DNA from: Nansenia antarctica
Taxonomy: Eukaryota > Chordata > Actinopteri > Argentiniformes > Microstomatidae
Reading direction: 5' to 3'
DNA length: 64,000 nucleotides
Assembly (NCBI GenBank): GCA_963989245.1
Contig: OZ022351.1
Span: 11,010,412 to 11,074,411 of the forward strand
Program-made: the position numbers and the translations under genes
Shown: positions 43,385 to 54,296 of the stretch, one piece after another
Layout: every line of letters begins with the position of its first letter
Numbering within the stretch: position 1 is the first letter of the stretch
The notes under the pieces: model-generated
What the model was told of the DNA's origin: nothing
Seen by the model: only the letters and a program-made list of their open reading frames with translations
Databases searched by the model: none

Positions 43385-44963
43385 CAGTGTTTCCCCTACA
43401 ATTGCCTTGGGGGGGCGGGCCGCCCTCCCAACGGAACCCCCCGCCCCCCCAAGAAAGAGGAATTATTACTGACGGAGACACCAAACATCTGACAAGCAGG
43501 CTAAAATATCCGCGTTTTTTTTTTTAATTTGTTTTTCAGATTTTATCCCTTTTTCACCCAATTTGGTATCCAATTGAACCCAACCTAGCATCCAATTATC
43601 CCCTGCCTATTGCGTAGGATCCGCCGCCCGACCCCGTCGCCGGCAGCCCCAGAGGAGATCGCCAGGCAGACTAGCTGACTGGCTCCTCAAGCCCGACACC
43701 GTTATTCCGGCACCCAGGGGGCGGTGTTGCGCGACGGATCCTTGTCCGGAAATAGTCCTATACCGCCCTCGGGAGCGGCCGCTCAATATGCCGCTCCCTG
43801 TGTGCCCTGGCCATATCCGGGTCTGGCGAGACCGGGATTCGATCCCAGTCCCCGGTGGGCAGCTTGCACTAGTGGCTAGTGCTTAGACCGCTACGCCACC
43901 GCGGGGCAAATATCCGCGTTTTTTAAACGCACCCAACCCGAATCTGGCGAGTGGCAAGCCCATAGGCTCGTTGGTAACGTTAGTCCGCCGTAGTCTCGCA
44001 TAGCCAGACCTATCTCCACACTTCGCGCTGTGCCAGCGCTGGAGAAGATTTTGTGCAAGTGTGCGCGCGAGACGCGAGAGTTTTTGCCGGCTGTGATGTC
44101 TGCAGATTGAAAGTAAGCAAGTTGAAACGTTAGCAAATATAATTGCTGAGTGTTCTGACAGAGAAAGTTGGTTAAAATTGGTCGTTATTATCGTGACTAG
44201 AAAGTGTCTGACTCTAGTTCCGTAGTGTAAATAGTGTCAAAGAACTAGCAAGCTAGCTAGCTCAGAGGTGATGAGATGAGCTAGTCTCCTTGCACACTTG
44301 CCAGCTAAAGAGCTAACTGGAGGCACTTTATTATTTTACTTAAAGTAGATATACTATCTTTCTTATTCTGCTAGAGTTGGGCTTCATGGTAATACCATAA
44401 TGGCATATTTACAGTACATGGACAGTTGATTGAAGCATTGGAAATGTCTGTTTTTTTTAATAGTTGAGAGAGTAGGTGAGAGAGTAAAGTCAAAATGACA
44501 TTATCTGACTGGATTGCCCACAGCAATCCAATATTCAATTATAATTATGTTATAAATTGATATGGATCAATTTATGCCTCTTATTAGATTATAAATACTC
44601 TGGCTGTTTTTTTTTACCTTTTGGTTGACAGCAAAAGGGAGAGAGGAGGATAGGGAGGGAGAGAAAGAGAGAGAGCAGGATGGTGTCGGCACACCAGAGA
44701 GAGAGCGCAAGAACCAGGTGAGAAAGTGGACAGGTAGTCAAGACCACAGTCAAGTAAGTAGCCTTGAGAACCGATGGTTCTGGAGCCTAATGGCCCATAG
44801 GGCAGGAGCCTATCTCCTGTTTCCGTAGCGTGAGGCGGCTTAATGTACAAGTACACCCCTGGACATGACGCTGGTATGAGGCAGGGTCTTACCCCTGGGG
44901 GGGGGGGGTCCATGCCACGGTCCATGCCACCCCCCCAAGGCAGCAAACCTAGGGGAAACACTG
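43385..44963. mobile_element. CAGTGTTTCCCCTA element, carrying a SINE
   Basis: Ends CAGTGTTTCCCCTA and taggggaaacactg. Internal tccgcgttttttaaacgcac and aaggcagcaaacctagggg are shared with the element at 4891-8205. The flanks tactt and ctatg do not match, so one side has been rearranged. A purine-rich stretch at 44636-44716, flanked by acag and gtgaga, could be an exon remnant. Confidence 0.7.
43515..43907 (-). mobile_element. tRNA-derived SINE, 393 bp
   Basis: Minus strand. The head contains an A-box-like tggcgtagcggtctaag (43898-43882) and a B-box-like ggatcgaatcccg (43845-43833). The poly(A) side is on the left (t-run at 43515). An 11-bp duplication aaatatccgcg is at 43504-43514 and 43908-43918. 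Confidence 0.92.
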
Positions 44964-45494
44964 CTATGAGAAGCCTCCAGTCATGTAAGTGTAGTCATTC
45001 TCCTAGTAGTCCAGACTGAGGAGGTTTATTTACTGTCAACAAACGGAATGAACGCGCAACTTCCACCAGAGAACCTACACGGACACTTTCACATAGCGGT
45101 TCATTTCCTCTATATCAACTTCAGCACATAGCAGCTATGTAACTTAGAGCATCATGGACATTTCAGGTGAATGAACCAGCTGCATTACAGAGACGCTCAT
45201 GTTTCTTACCTGCGCTCATGCGATATTCACCAACCTCCACGTTTCTAAAGTTGTTCTGATCGACCTGCTCAACTTCCTCACGACCAGGAAGAACTGTTAC
45301 TACAACAACTTCCGCTTTGGAGGAAACGTCACAATAAAAGCTCCAATGTCTATTGAAACGTTGATAGAACATTTGATTAGGAACAGTATGGCAGGGTTAG
45401 GGCTAACATGCTAACGTTAGCAGTGTCTTGTAAGGTCAGCTGTAACCTAGCAACGGTGTTATAGTAACACTGTAACCTAGCAACGGTGTTATTA
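44964..45494. other. Unassigned sequence
   Basis: A 30-bp tandem duplication (ctgtaacctagcaacggtgt) sits at about 45437-45494. On the minus strand atgagcgcaggtaag at about 45220 has the look of a short first exon and donor, but nothing downstream supports a gene. Confidence 0.4.
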
Positions 45495-47605
45495 CAGTTT
45501 TTCTCAGTCGCTTTGGTGCATTTCTCACATCACTATTAACATTTGCACAACAGTTAGTGCATTTCTCAAAACAATTAGTACAAACTGCAAAACCTAGTTG
45601 ATAACCTGCAAAAGCGTGTCACTTGCTCAAAATGGATAGTTCATTCCTCAAAAGCAAGTATTCATGTCAATGAAAGTGTCAGTGTCATCAAAATGAAAAG
45701 TCCTGACACCATTGTTTATGAACAAGATAGTCAAATGGCTTTGTCATGTTTTCATTATGACAGTTCACTCTGTAAGTGTTTTCCAATGCAAAAAAGTCAG
45801 ATCTTGGTGACACTACCTGAAAATGCTCAAGACAGTACTATACACTATTTGCACAGCCATTTGAAATGGGTTACACATTACTGTATTTAGTGAGGTAAAT
45901 GAGTACAAGACACTGAATACGTATGTTTCACATTTTTACTGCATATGCTCTTTGCAATTCTAATTTGTTCACAGCATTGTGCAAAAGAAAAATACTAACT
46001 TATTTACAACAAACATAAGAAACAGAGCTGTGCACAACTGTAAACAATATTGCAGTACATATTGGAACTGAATTGGAACATACAACATACACAGAACTGT
46101 AAATCATTCATTCACATCCAGACGTTCCTGTACCAAGACAGGGTATATGGGTGAGGGCGCCGTTTTCTGAGATGGCTGCACACATTGTAATATTCCCTCC
46201 TCGTTGGCCTGGGAATGGTTGCTCTCTGTCCAATGTGATTTCTTCCACGCCTTCTACCTTTTGCCAGATTGAAACCCGCCTCATCAACGTATATGAATGT
46301 GTGCAGCGGTTCCCTGGCCTCCAGCTCCAGTACACGCTTTATCCCAGAATAGAGAGAGAGAGAAAAACGGTCATCCTCTATAACAGCGCTTTGTATCTCT
46401 CTCAACCTTATGGCATTGTTCGCAATCACCATTGCACAAATGGCTTCCTCTTGTTGTCGAGTAAAAAGGGGCCCTTTTCCACCTCTGCGAGGTTGTCTTG
46501 CAATCCTATATGGTACAGAGTAAAATTACAGTAATGTACAGTACACATGAGATATACTGCTTTAACCATATTACTGTAGTGTACAATAACAGTGCTTCCC
46601 ACTTGTAAAATGCTGCAGTACAGTACCATACTGTAAATATGGCAAATCTTTACTGTAACACTACTTTACACTACAATACAGTAAATCTATGCTGCAGTAA
46701 AGCTGTACGTCTAAATGTAAAATGTGACAAGTTCTTGTCCCACTGTAAGCTTCATGTATGACACAATGACAGTAGTACAGTGCAGATTTAGTGCTGAATA
46801 ACTGTCCAATATACACACCTGTTCTCCCGACTAAATGTTTGAATAATTGAATTTACAGTGGTTCTCCCAACATTTGGCTGCACCCTTCGACCAGCCTCAG
46901 CCATCGTGAGGCCGTGATTGACAACATGGTCCACAATTGTAGCCCTAATTTCATCAGGAATCTGCCTATGCACTTGGCCTCTTCTTCCTCTTCCCGTTTT
47001 ATCCCCTCCCCGCATCCTCACCCCTCTTCCACGATGCTGACCTTCCATTTCTGTGTCACAGTATTGGCAAAATGGTACACACTATGTCCTGCTCGGTTCA
47101 TAATGCTTGCCAATTGAGGGTTCATGGGATTCAGCTCTGAATGACTGGAGAAGAGGCTTATCATTGGTTACAATTAATGCTTCACACACTCCTCCTCATC
47201 AGTGAAAGCTGAGGTTCACCAGAGATAAATTGTTTTTTCAGGAAGAAATGATAAAGAAATGTATAAAATTTGCTTGACAGATTTTGACAACTTGTTCAAC
47301 ATTTTTGTATGTAATGACTCAAGCAATGAAATGAGGACTATTCGTTTTATAGGGAATGACTATTCAGCATTCATAAGTATAGTTCATTTTGACTGACATG
47401 ACATAAGCAAATGATAATGTTATAAAACAGCAGAGAATTGTATGAAAGCAATTGATGCATGTCCAAAAGCATTTGCAATTTGTTTGGAATGAGAAACTGC
47501 TACTATGATGTGCACAAATGACTAAATGTTGTGGAGGTTGAACTAACAGTTATGAGAATTTTAATTCTGATCAGAGAAATGCACCAAAGCAATTGAGAAA
47601 AACTG
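45495..47605 (-). mobile_element. IS630/Tc1-superfamily transposon, 2.1 kb
   Basis: Ends cagtttttctcagtcgcttt and the inverse of cagtttttctcaattgcttt; TA duplication at 45493-45494 and 47606-47607. The inner arms share gcatttctc. It codes a broken transposase on the minus strand. Confidence 0.85.
46108..47048 (-). pseudogene. IS630/Tc1-type transposase, broken
   Basis: The N-terminal frame (47048-46788) has a helix-turn-helix region: DEIRATIVDHVVNHGLTMAE, then RTTVNSIIQTF. After a gap, the next frame (46432-46112) reads IRLREIQSAVIEDD and FIYVDEAGFNLAKGRRRGRN, with the DE-GF and RRG-GQR motifs of the IS630 catalytic core. A parallel frame (46335-46108) continues PFPGQRGGNITMCAAISENG. Frameshifts split the catalytic part, so it is not functional as read. 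Confidence 0.75.
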
Positions 47606-47607
47606 TA

Positions 47608-48037
47608 ACTATTGGGCCAAGTTCGTAAATTCGCCGCAGCGCACACTGGGTTCAATGTCATAAAGGGACCATGTAATTTGATTGGACAAGAGGCAGTCAC
47701 GTGGACGCTCCGGTGCCCTTGGTGTCATGCTTATTGGTGAGCTGTCTATGGATATGGTTCGATCGATTTGATTGATATCTACGGATATTGTTGTTAAATA
47801 TATTGTTTATGAGCTATGTTGTGCAAACGGTGACAACATGTTTTGTTTTATTTTATTCAGCTCTTACAGTGTGTTAATGAAGAAAAACAACATAACCCAT
47901 CAGACCAAGAGTCAGTAACCGTCACTCAGCTGGGAACAGACAGAAACATCCCTTTGAGAATCTGGTCCTGAAACTAATAAATTAAAATAAGCAATGGAAC
48001 AAGACATCTCAGTCTTCCAGCTGAAACGTTAGGAGGA
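47608..48037. other. Region downstream of gene C, no gene
   Basis: No frame or element end is supported. Confidence 0.4.
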
Positions 48038-48043
48038 TTTATT
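48038..48043 (-). terminator. Candidate polyadenylation signal, gene C
   Basis: AATAAA on the minus strand, about 505 bp beyond the stop of gene C. Confidence 0.5.
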
Positions 48044-48184
48044 GCAAACATAACAACATACCAGTATTCAGTCACACTCGGCTTCTAAACACCAAGGCCA
48101 CATCTGGGTGGAAGGGGCGGTGACCACATGACGCAGGAGGGGACAAGGACATCTCAACTCCTACGACCTCGATTCCTCCTTAAC

Positions 48185-48420
48185 TCTCCAGGAGGGAGAG
48201 GAGGGGAGGAGAGGAGGAGGGGAGGAAGGGGGGAGAGGAAGTGAAGAGAAGAAGGGAGGAGAGGAAGAGAGGAAGGGGGGAGAGGAAGGGAGGAGAGGAA
48301 GGGAAGAGAGGAAGGGAGGAGAGGAAGGGGGAGAGGAATGGAGGAGGGGAAGTGAAGAGAGGAAGGGAGGAGAGGAAGGAGGGAGAGGAAGGGAGGGTAG
48401 GAGGAGAGGACAGGAGAAAT
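48185..48420 (-). repeat. CT/GA-rich tract in the 3' UTR of gene C
   Basis: gaggaagggaggagaggaag repeats, purine-only on the plus strand (pyrimidine in the mRNA). Confidence 0.9.
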
Positions 48421-48547
48421 TGAGAGAAAAGAATCAAGAAAAGGCTCATGTTGTGACACAACCTTCTCCCTGATCTGATCAACAAGTAAATATCCATACA
48501 GTATATGATGGTGTAGCCAGCCTTCTTCTTTAGGGCTCCTGTCTCCT

Positions 48548-49767
48548 TTAAACACCTCCCACACTGGGAGCAGTCGTGTTAACTAGTGTATGTGTTCTCT
48601 GATGTTTCTTTAGGGATCCTGCCTGACTGAAACTCTTCCCACACTGGGAGCAGCAGAATGGCTTCTCTCCTGTGTGTATTCTCTGGTGACTCTTTAGGGA
48701 TCCTGCCTGACTGAAACTCTGCCCACACTGGGAGCAGCAGAATGGCTTCTCTCCTGTGTGTATTCTCTGGTGTTTCTTTAGGGATGCTGCCTGACTGAAA
48801 CTCTTCCCACACTGGGAGCAGCAGAACGGCTTCTCTCCTGTGTGTATTCTCTGGTGTTTCTTTAGGGATCCTGCCTGACTGAAACTCTTCCCACACTGGG
48901 AGCAGCAGAATGGCTTCTCTCCTGTGTGTATTCTCTGGTGTCTCTTTAGGTCACCTGCTTCACTGAAACTCTTCCCACACTGGGAGCAGCAGAAGGGCTT
49001 CTCTCCTGTGTGTATTCTCTGGTGTTTCTTTAGGTCACCTGCTTCACTGAAACTCTTCCCACACTGGGAGCAGCAGAACGGATTCTCTCCTGTGTGTATT
49101 CTCTGGTGTCTCTTTAGGTGTTCTACCCGACTGAAACTCTGCCCACACTGGGAGCAGCAGAATGGCTTCTCTCCTGTGTGTATTCTCTGGTGTCTCTTTA
49201 GTTCACCTGCGCGACTGAAACTCTTCCCACACTGGGAGCAGCAGAATGGCTTCTCTCCTGTGTGTATTCTCTGGTGTTTCTTTAGGTTTCCTGCCTCACT
49301 GAAACTCTGCCCACACTGGGAGCAGCAGAATGGCTTCTCTCCTGTGTGTATTCTCTGATGTCTCTTTAGGTGTCCTGCCTGACTGAAACTCTGCCCACAC
49401 TGGGAGCAGCAGAATGGCTTCTCTCCTGTGTGTATTCTCTGGTGTGTCTTTAGGTTTTTTGCCTGACTGAAACTCTTCCCACACTGGGAGCAGCAGAATG
49501 GCTTCTCTCCTGTGTGTGCTCTCTGGTGTTTCTTTAGTTCACTCATACAACCAAATCTCTTTCCACACTGAAGACAAGAGTGAGTCTTCTGTCCTCCTTG
49601 AGTCTGTGGTTGTGATTTAAGGTGAGTTGGACAAATGAAACTCTCACTGCAATCTAAACAGTGGTGATTCTTCTGTCTTGAGCTCCTCCTCCTCCGTCTG
49701 TGTTGTTTATGGCTTCCTGATGCGGTGGAGCTGGGCTCCATGTCTGAGTCTGGGTTGGAGCTCTCTC
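48548..49767 (-). CDS. Zinc-finger gene C, final exon with C2H2 array
   Basis: Acceptor attcttacag just before 49767; stop at 48548-48550. It joins 59566 in phase (G + GA), giving residues 295-700 of a 700-residue protein. A basic stretch (HRRRRRSSRQK, residues about 316-327) looks like a nuclear localisation signal. A degenerate finger (CLDC, no terminal H-x3-H) follows, then twelve canonical C2H2 fingers from about residue 359, linked by TGEKPF. The repeat unit is 84 bp and nearly identical outside the DNA-contact positions. The -1/2/3/6 residues run CSEK, QKNT, QGHR, EGNK, RGER, REHR, EGDK, EGDR, QGSK, QASK, QGSS, QGSK. The product is a likely nuclear DNA-binding regulator. Many zinc-finger arrays of this type bind transposon sequence; that is inference here. 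Confidence 0.93.
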
Positions 49768-50792
49768 CTGTAAGAATAGGAACATATACAGGATTAGAAA
49801 CAACATGAGAACAAGTGCTGCTTCCATAGACTCAGCAGTGCCAGAAGTAACACCACTTCTCTGGAGTCTGCACACGCTGTGGGAACATGAAGTGTTCAGA
49901 GTGTTAGGATACCTGTAATGGAAACCTGTAATATTCCATCCTTGATAGAACTGTGTCATTTAAATTAGGGATGCAAACAATTGAAATGTCTTGTCCGAAG
50001 CTGAATTTAAGGAAACATTTGTCAGAATACCGAATGCGTACCGGCAGTTTTTCATTTCACTATTGATCACTTTTATTGAACACTCCAGCAGACATTAGGC
50101 TATACCAACAAAGCACAATAACTGAAAATAAATAAATAAATAAGAACAGTTTGATTGCGTCATCAAAAACGTCTACTCAGGGTTTTTCTGCCACAAAATG
50201 AGGTTATGACAGAGAAAGTTTGTTAGTCCTTGTTAATGACAGTAGTACCATGTCAGTCCAAAACCTATTGTTGACTGTCTGATTAATACAACTTTTCAGC
50301 AATTGAAACCCCTGACAGACTTCAAAACTGATCATTTTGCAAATAATACATTAAAAGGAGCACTGACTAACACAGGTATAGACTCAACTTGTCATTCTGG
50401 ATAATGGAACAGCAAGCCAACTAATGTGACTTTCAGGATTTTTGATATGAAATAACGTTTCGACCTAAAAGACTATTCTGACAGTTGACAAAGTGACAAG
50501 TGTGCAAGTCCAGGGCTCAACATGTTGCTGGCTGGTTCCTTGTTTTGTCTTCGCTAGCAAACACCAAAGCTAAGCTTATTTGCAGCACAGCGCCACCAGG
50601 GTTAAGGTTAAATAGCGCCCCCGCCACCACATGGGCGCAGTGCCGCAATTGCAGTTAGAAATGACAGAAATCCACGCAAGTGCAACGCTTGTCGAAAATA
50701 CGACCGTCAGAGTTTTGACGAGAGCTGGTGGCGGCTAGAAATATGACGGAGGCGGCCGCCTTATAATTCTCTATGCAGGAAAACCCCTGAAA
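49768..50792 (-). other. Intron of gene C, no element recognised
   Basis: AT-rich, with aataaataaataa at about 50130. No frame or element end is supported. Confidence 0.5.
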
Positions 50793-50864
50793 CCCTGCTA
50801 CTATTCACCTGTATAACCCTGCTACTATTCACCTGTATAACCCTGCTACTATTCACCTGTATAA
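50793..50864. repeat. 24-bp minisatellite, three units
   Basis: ccctgctactattcacctgt ataa repeated three times without change. Confidence 0.92.
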
Positions 50865-50869
50865 CCCTA

Positions 50870-51046
50870 ACTCTTTGACTTCAATAAATGGAATGATCAT
50901 TTAAAAACTGCATTTTCTATTTACTCAGGTTATCTTTGTGTAATATTAAAATTGGTTTGATGATCTGAAACATTTAAGTGTGACAAACATGCAAAAACAC
51001 ACGGAATTGGGAAGGGGGCAAATACTTTTTCACAGCACTGTATATG
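50870..51046. mobile_element. One end of a Tc1-type element
   Basis: Ends gggggcaaatactttttcac agcactg followed by ta, a terminal style common in fish Tc1 elements. The opposite end was not found. Confidence 0.6.
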
Positions 51047-51397
51047 CGACCTGCCTGCTGAGACCGCAGTAGACATGACACATATCAGATTCATATCTGA
51101 TAGAGGCCGGCATGAGATCGAGGCCTGAATGGGATCTGAGAATATCAGAGTCAATGTGCTTGTTTACTGCTTACACCTGCATGTTACATAACCCATCTGA
51201 GCCACATGAGAAAAAACGTGAGAAAAAAATCAGAATTGTGTGTGACCTGCGGTGTAAATGCAGCCTAAATATCTGCCAGCGCCCTTTGATCTACTCATTA
51301 ACCTGGCTTGGCCTTCGCCAAATACATAACATGAACTCACCATCCTCATCATCTTCATCCTCCTCACCAACTTCATCATCTACTGTATATAAACATA
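51047..51397 (-). other. Intron of gene C, unassigned
   Basis: Nothing recognised apart from a short cat/cct-rich run at about 51340-51385. Confidence 0.5.
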
Positions 51398-51399
51398 TA

Positions 51400-52656
51400 C
51401 AGTGGGGAGAACAAGTATTTGATACACTGCTGATTTTGCAGGTTTTCCCACTTAGAAAGAATGTAGAGGTCTGTAATTTTTATCATAGGTACACTTCAAC
51501 TGTGAGAGACGGAATCTAAAACAAAAATCCAGAAAATCACATTGTATGACTTTTAAATAATTAATTAGCATTTTATTGTATGAAATAAGTATTTGATCAC
51601 CTACCAACCAGTAATAATTCCGGCTCTCACAGACCTGTTAGTTTTTCTTCAGGGACAAAATTGTAGACCTGCACAAGGCTGGGATGGGCTACAGGACAAT
51701 AGGGAAGCAGCTTGGTGAGAAGGCAACAACTGTTGGCGCATTTATTAGAAAATGGAAGAAATTTAAGATGACGGTCAATCTCCCTCGGTCTGGGGCTCCA
51801 TGCAAGATCTCACCTCGTGGGGCATCAATGATCATAAGAAAGGTGAGGGATCAGCCCAGAATTACACGGCAGGACCTGGTCAATGACCTGAAGAGAGCTG
51901 GGACCACAGTCTCAAAGAAAACTATCAGTAACACACTACGCCGTCAGGGATTAAAATCCTGTAGCGCACGCAAGGTCCCCCTGCTCAGGCCCGTCTGAGG
52001 TTTGCCAATGATCATCTGGATGATCCAGAGGAGGAATGGGAGAAGGTCATGTGGTCTGATGAGACCAAAATAGAGCTTTTTGGCATAAACTCCACTCGCC
52101 GTGTTTGGAGGAAGAAGAAGGATGAGTACAACCCCAAGAACACCATCCCAACCGTGAAGCATGGAGGTGGAAACATCATTCTTTGGGGATGCTTTTCTGC
52201 AAAGGGGACAGGACGAATGCACCGTATTGAGGGGAGGATGGATGGGGCCAAGTATCGCGAGATCTTGGCCAATAACCTCCTTCCCTCAGTAAGAGCATTG
52301 AAGATGGGTCGTGGCTGGGTCTTCCAGCATGACAACGACCCGAAACACACAGCCAGGGCAACTAAGGAGTGGCTCCGTAAGAAGCATCTCAAGGTCCTGG
52401 AGTGGCCTAGCAAACAAAGGTTTCTTTACCAAATATTAAGCTCTGTTTTTCTGATGTATCAAATACTTATTTCATGCAATACAATGTAAATTAATTACTT
52501 TAAAATCATACAATTTGATTTTCTGGATTTTTTTTTTTTGATTCTGTCTCTCACAGTTGAAGTGTACCTATGATAACAATTACAGACCTCTACATTCTTT
52601 CTAAGTGGGAAAACGTGCAAAATCAGCAGTGTATCAAGTACTTGTTCTCCCCACTG
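51400..52656 (+). mobile_element. Tc1 transposon, 1257 bp, internally deleted
   Basis: Ends cagtggggagaacaagtatt and the inverse (acttgttctccccactg). TA at 51398-51399 and 52657-52658. The subterminal region is shared between the ends for more than 100 bp (cacttagaaagaatgtagag). It codes a broken transposase. Confidence 0.93.
51684..52489 (+). pseudogene. Tc1 transposase, frameshifted and lacking the catalytic Glu
   Basis: The first frame (51684-51998) is the paired-type DNA-binding domain: GYRTIGKQLGEKATTVGAFI, then LPRSGAPCKISPRG, the GRPR-like linker region, and TISNTLRRQGL. A frameshift near 51990 moves into 52049-52489, with MWSDETKIELFG (first Asp), TVKHGGGNIILWGCF and WVFQHDNDPKHTA (second Asp). 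The sequence stops matching after LEWPS. The segment that should carry SPDLNPIE, with the catalytic Glu, is deleted. It is inactive. Confidence 0.88.
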
Positions 52657-52658
52657 TA

Positions 52659-52994
52659 TATAAACTCCTGGAAACGTTATTTCAGTCGATTCTTCCTCCC
52701 CTTTAATAATACCAATGGGTATTGTATTTTATATCGTTGGAAAGCCTTAACCTTTACAACGAGGTATGAATACCAACAGAAGAATATAGGGGATTTTGGC
52801 AAATATTTTTGGGCCGCTACCCACATGTTTAGCTGTGTTGTTCATTCCATGAATGCATGATCCCTACAAGTTGTACCTCGTTGTACAGGTGACTAATCAG
52901 GCTTTCCAACGATATAAAATACAATACCAATTGGTATTATTAAAGGGGAGGATTAATCAACCAAAATAACGTTTCCTTTTTTTGAGGGGTTTAT
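52659..52994. mobile_element. Short internally deleted Tc1-like copy
   Basis: Both terminal regions of the 22807-29236 family, back to back: ggtattgtattttatatcgt at 52720 and the inverse at about 52910, with no transposase between. It occupies the inverted equivalent of the 22807 site, so it is the copy C allele of the same insertion. Confidence 0.82.
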
Positions 52995-53000
52995 ATATGT

Positions 53001-53189
53001 TAAGGTACATGTGGGAATACGGTACATGTGGGAAAACTAGGGTTAGGTGCTAGGGTGCTACGGTTAGGATTAGGGGTAGGGTTAGGATCAGGGGTAGGGT
53101 TAGACATGCTAGCATGTACCAAGTCGACGTAGCACCTAACCCTAACCCTAGTTTTCCCACATGTACCGTATTCCCACATGTACCGTAAC
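53001..53189. repeat. Palindromic element with telomere-like words (copy C)
   Basis: ggtacatgtgggaatacggt at one end and its inverse at the other, with ctaaccctaaccctag. Counterpart of 22633-22799. Confidence 0.75.
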
Positions 53190-53480
53190 ATATACATATT
53201 AAAGTACAATTCAATAATATTTCAACAATATTGTAGATTTTCACTTTGAAGTGGAGAGATTATAAGTACTAATACATATTCTTTTCTCATGTAAAATAAG
53301 GGCTGCATTTAAATGTAAAGATACATAACAGAGCTTTTGAAAAATGTGCATCTTAAAGTGCTTAATTTTTTTAAAAATAAATTAAAAAGCGAAATATAAA
53401 GTGTAGCTTCAGTTTCCCTTTCTCTTCTGTTTTGCTAGCATGTCCTGGGTTAATATTTCGGTTTCCCTTGTGGCTGATGA
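53190..53480 (-). other. Shared intron segment, no gene
   Basis: Inverted match to 20492-20757 and 22558-22632 without the LINE of copy A (gattttcactttgaagtgga). Confidence 0.7.
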
Positions 53481-54296
53481 TGCTGACGTAGGTATCTGTA
53501 GGTACATAGGTGTACAGATAAAGGCTATAAACCCCTTATGCATCACTGTGTGCTATACTCTCTGGTTAACTGGTCATCTCTCTCTATCCGCCGAACCCTT
53601 CACTGGTATATTTTCATTTACAAATCCCAAGGACCCAAGGACCTTGCGCACGGCAGCCCTAGCCCTCGTTTATTCAACTAGTGAATACTGCGCCCCAGTA
53701 TGGTGTCGCAGTGCCCACACCAGGGTTTCCGTTAACCGGTCCGGTAAAATCTGTTGAAGTCCGACATATTTAAACCTCTTCGGTCATAATGTCCGGTGAA
53801 AACATTTTGAATACAATTCGTTAAAGTTTAATTGTCACATTCTGATTCCTTCTATATTAAAAAAGACGAATATATAGGCTATGTTGTGTCTTGTTGTTCT
53901 CTAACTTACAAGATACACTTTATATTAATAATACTCTGGTCTCTGGAGCTCAACGTTCATCGGCATCCCAACGACAACTAGACCACACTAGTCGATCGAT
54001 GATAACATTGTCAAGATGTAATGCTACGGAGGCAATAGCAATCAATCCCAGATCTATGCTAAACATAGCAATATACTACAGGCTATATATTTCTTTTATT
54101 ATTATATGATTTGACGCCGGCATGATGATGACTCCGCGAAACAGCGGTAATAGCCTGCCTAGCGTTTAGATGGGGAAGGAAAAATGTCCTGCTCACCGTG
54201 CAAAAAATCGGGGAGGAATAACGGATTCACGAGAGGAGCAACGAATATGAGAATGTTGCACTTTTCAATAAAATGTTATACATCTAGACATTGTGG

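Noticed and set aside
43833..43898. Possible tRNA gene
   Set aside because: A and B boxes belong to a SINE with poly(A) side and target duplication; no complete cloverleaf.
45163..45414. First exon of another gene (atgagcgcag followed by gtaag, minus)
   Set aside because: No later exon, no conserved peptide, very short.
48154..48564. Ser/Leu/Pro-rich minus frame after gene C
   Set aside because: It lies in the purine-only tract of the 3' UTR.
48924..49358. Plus-strand repetitive frame opposite the zinc-finger exon
   Set aside because: It is the antisense of the 84-bp finger repeat, a shadow of gene C.
48548..49560. Regularly spaced 84-bp repeats resembling a CRISPR array
   Set aside because: The repeats code for C2H2 fingers in frame; there are no unique spacers and the genome is vertebrate.
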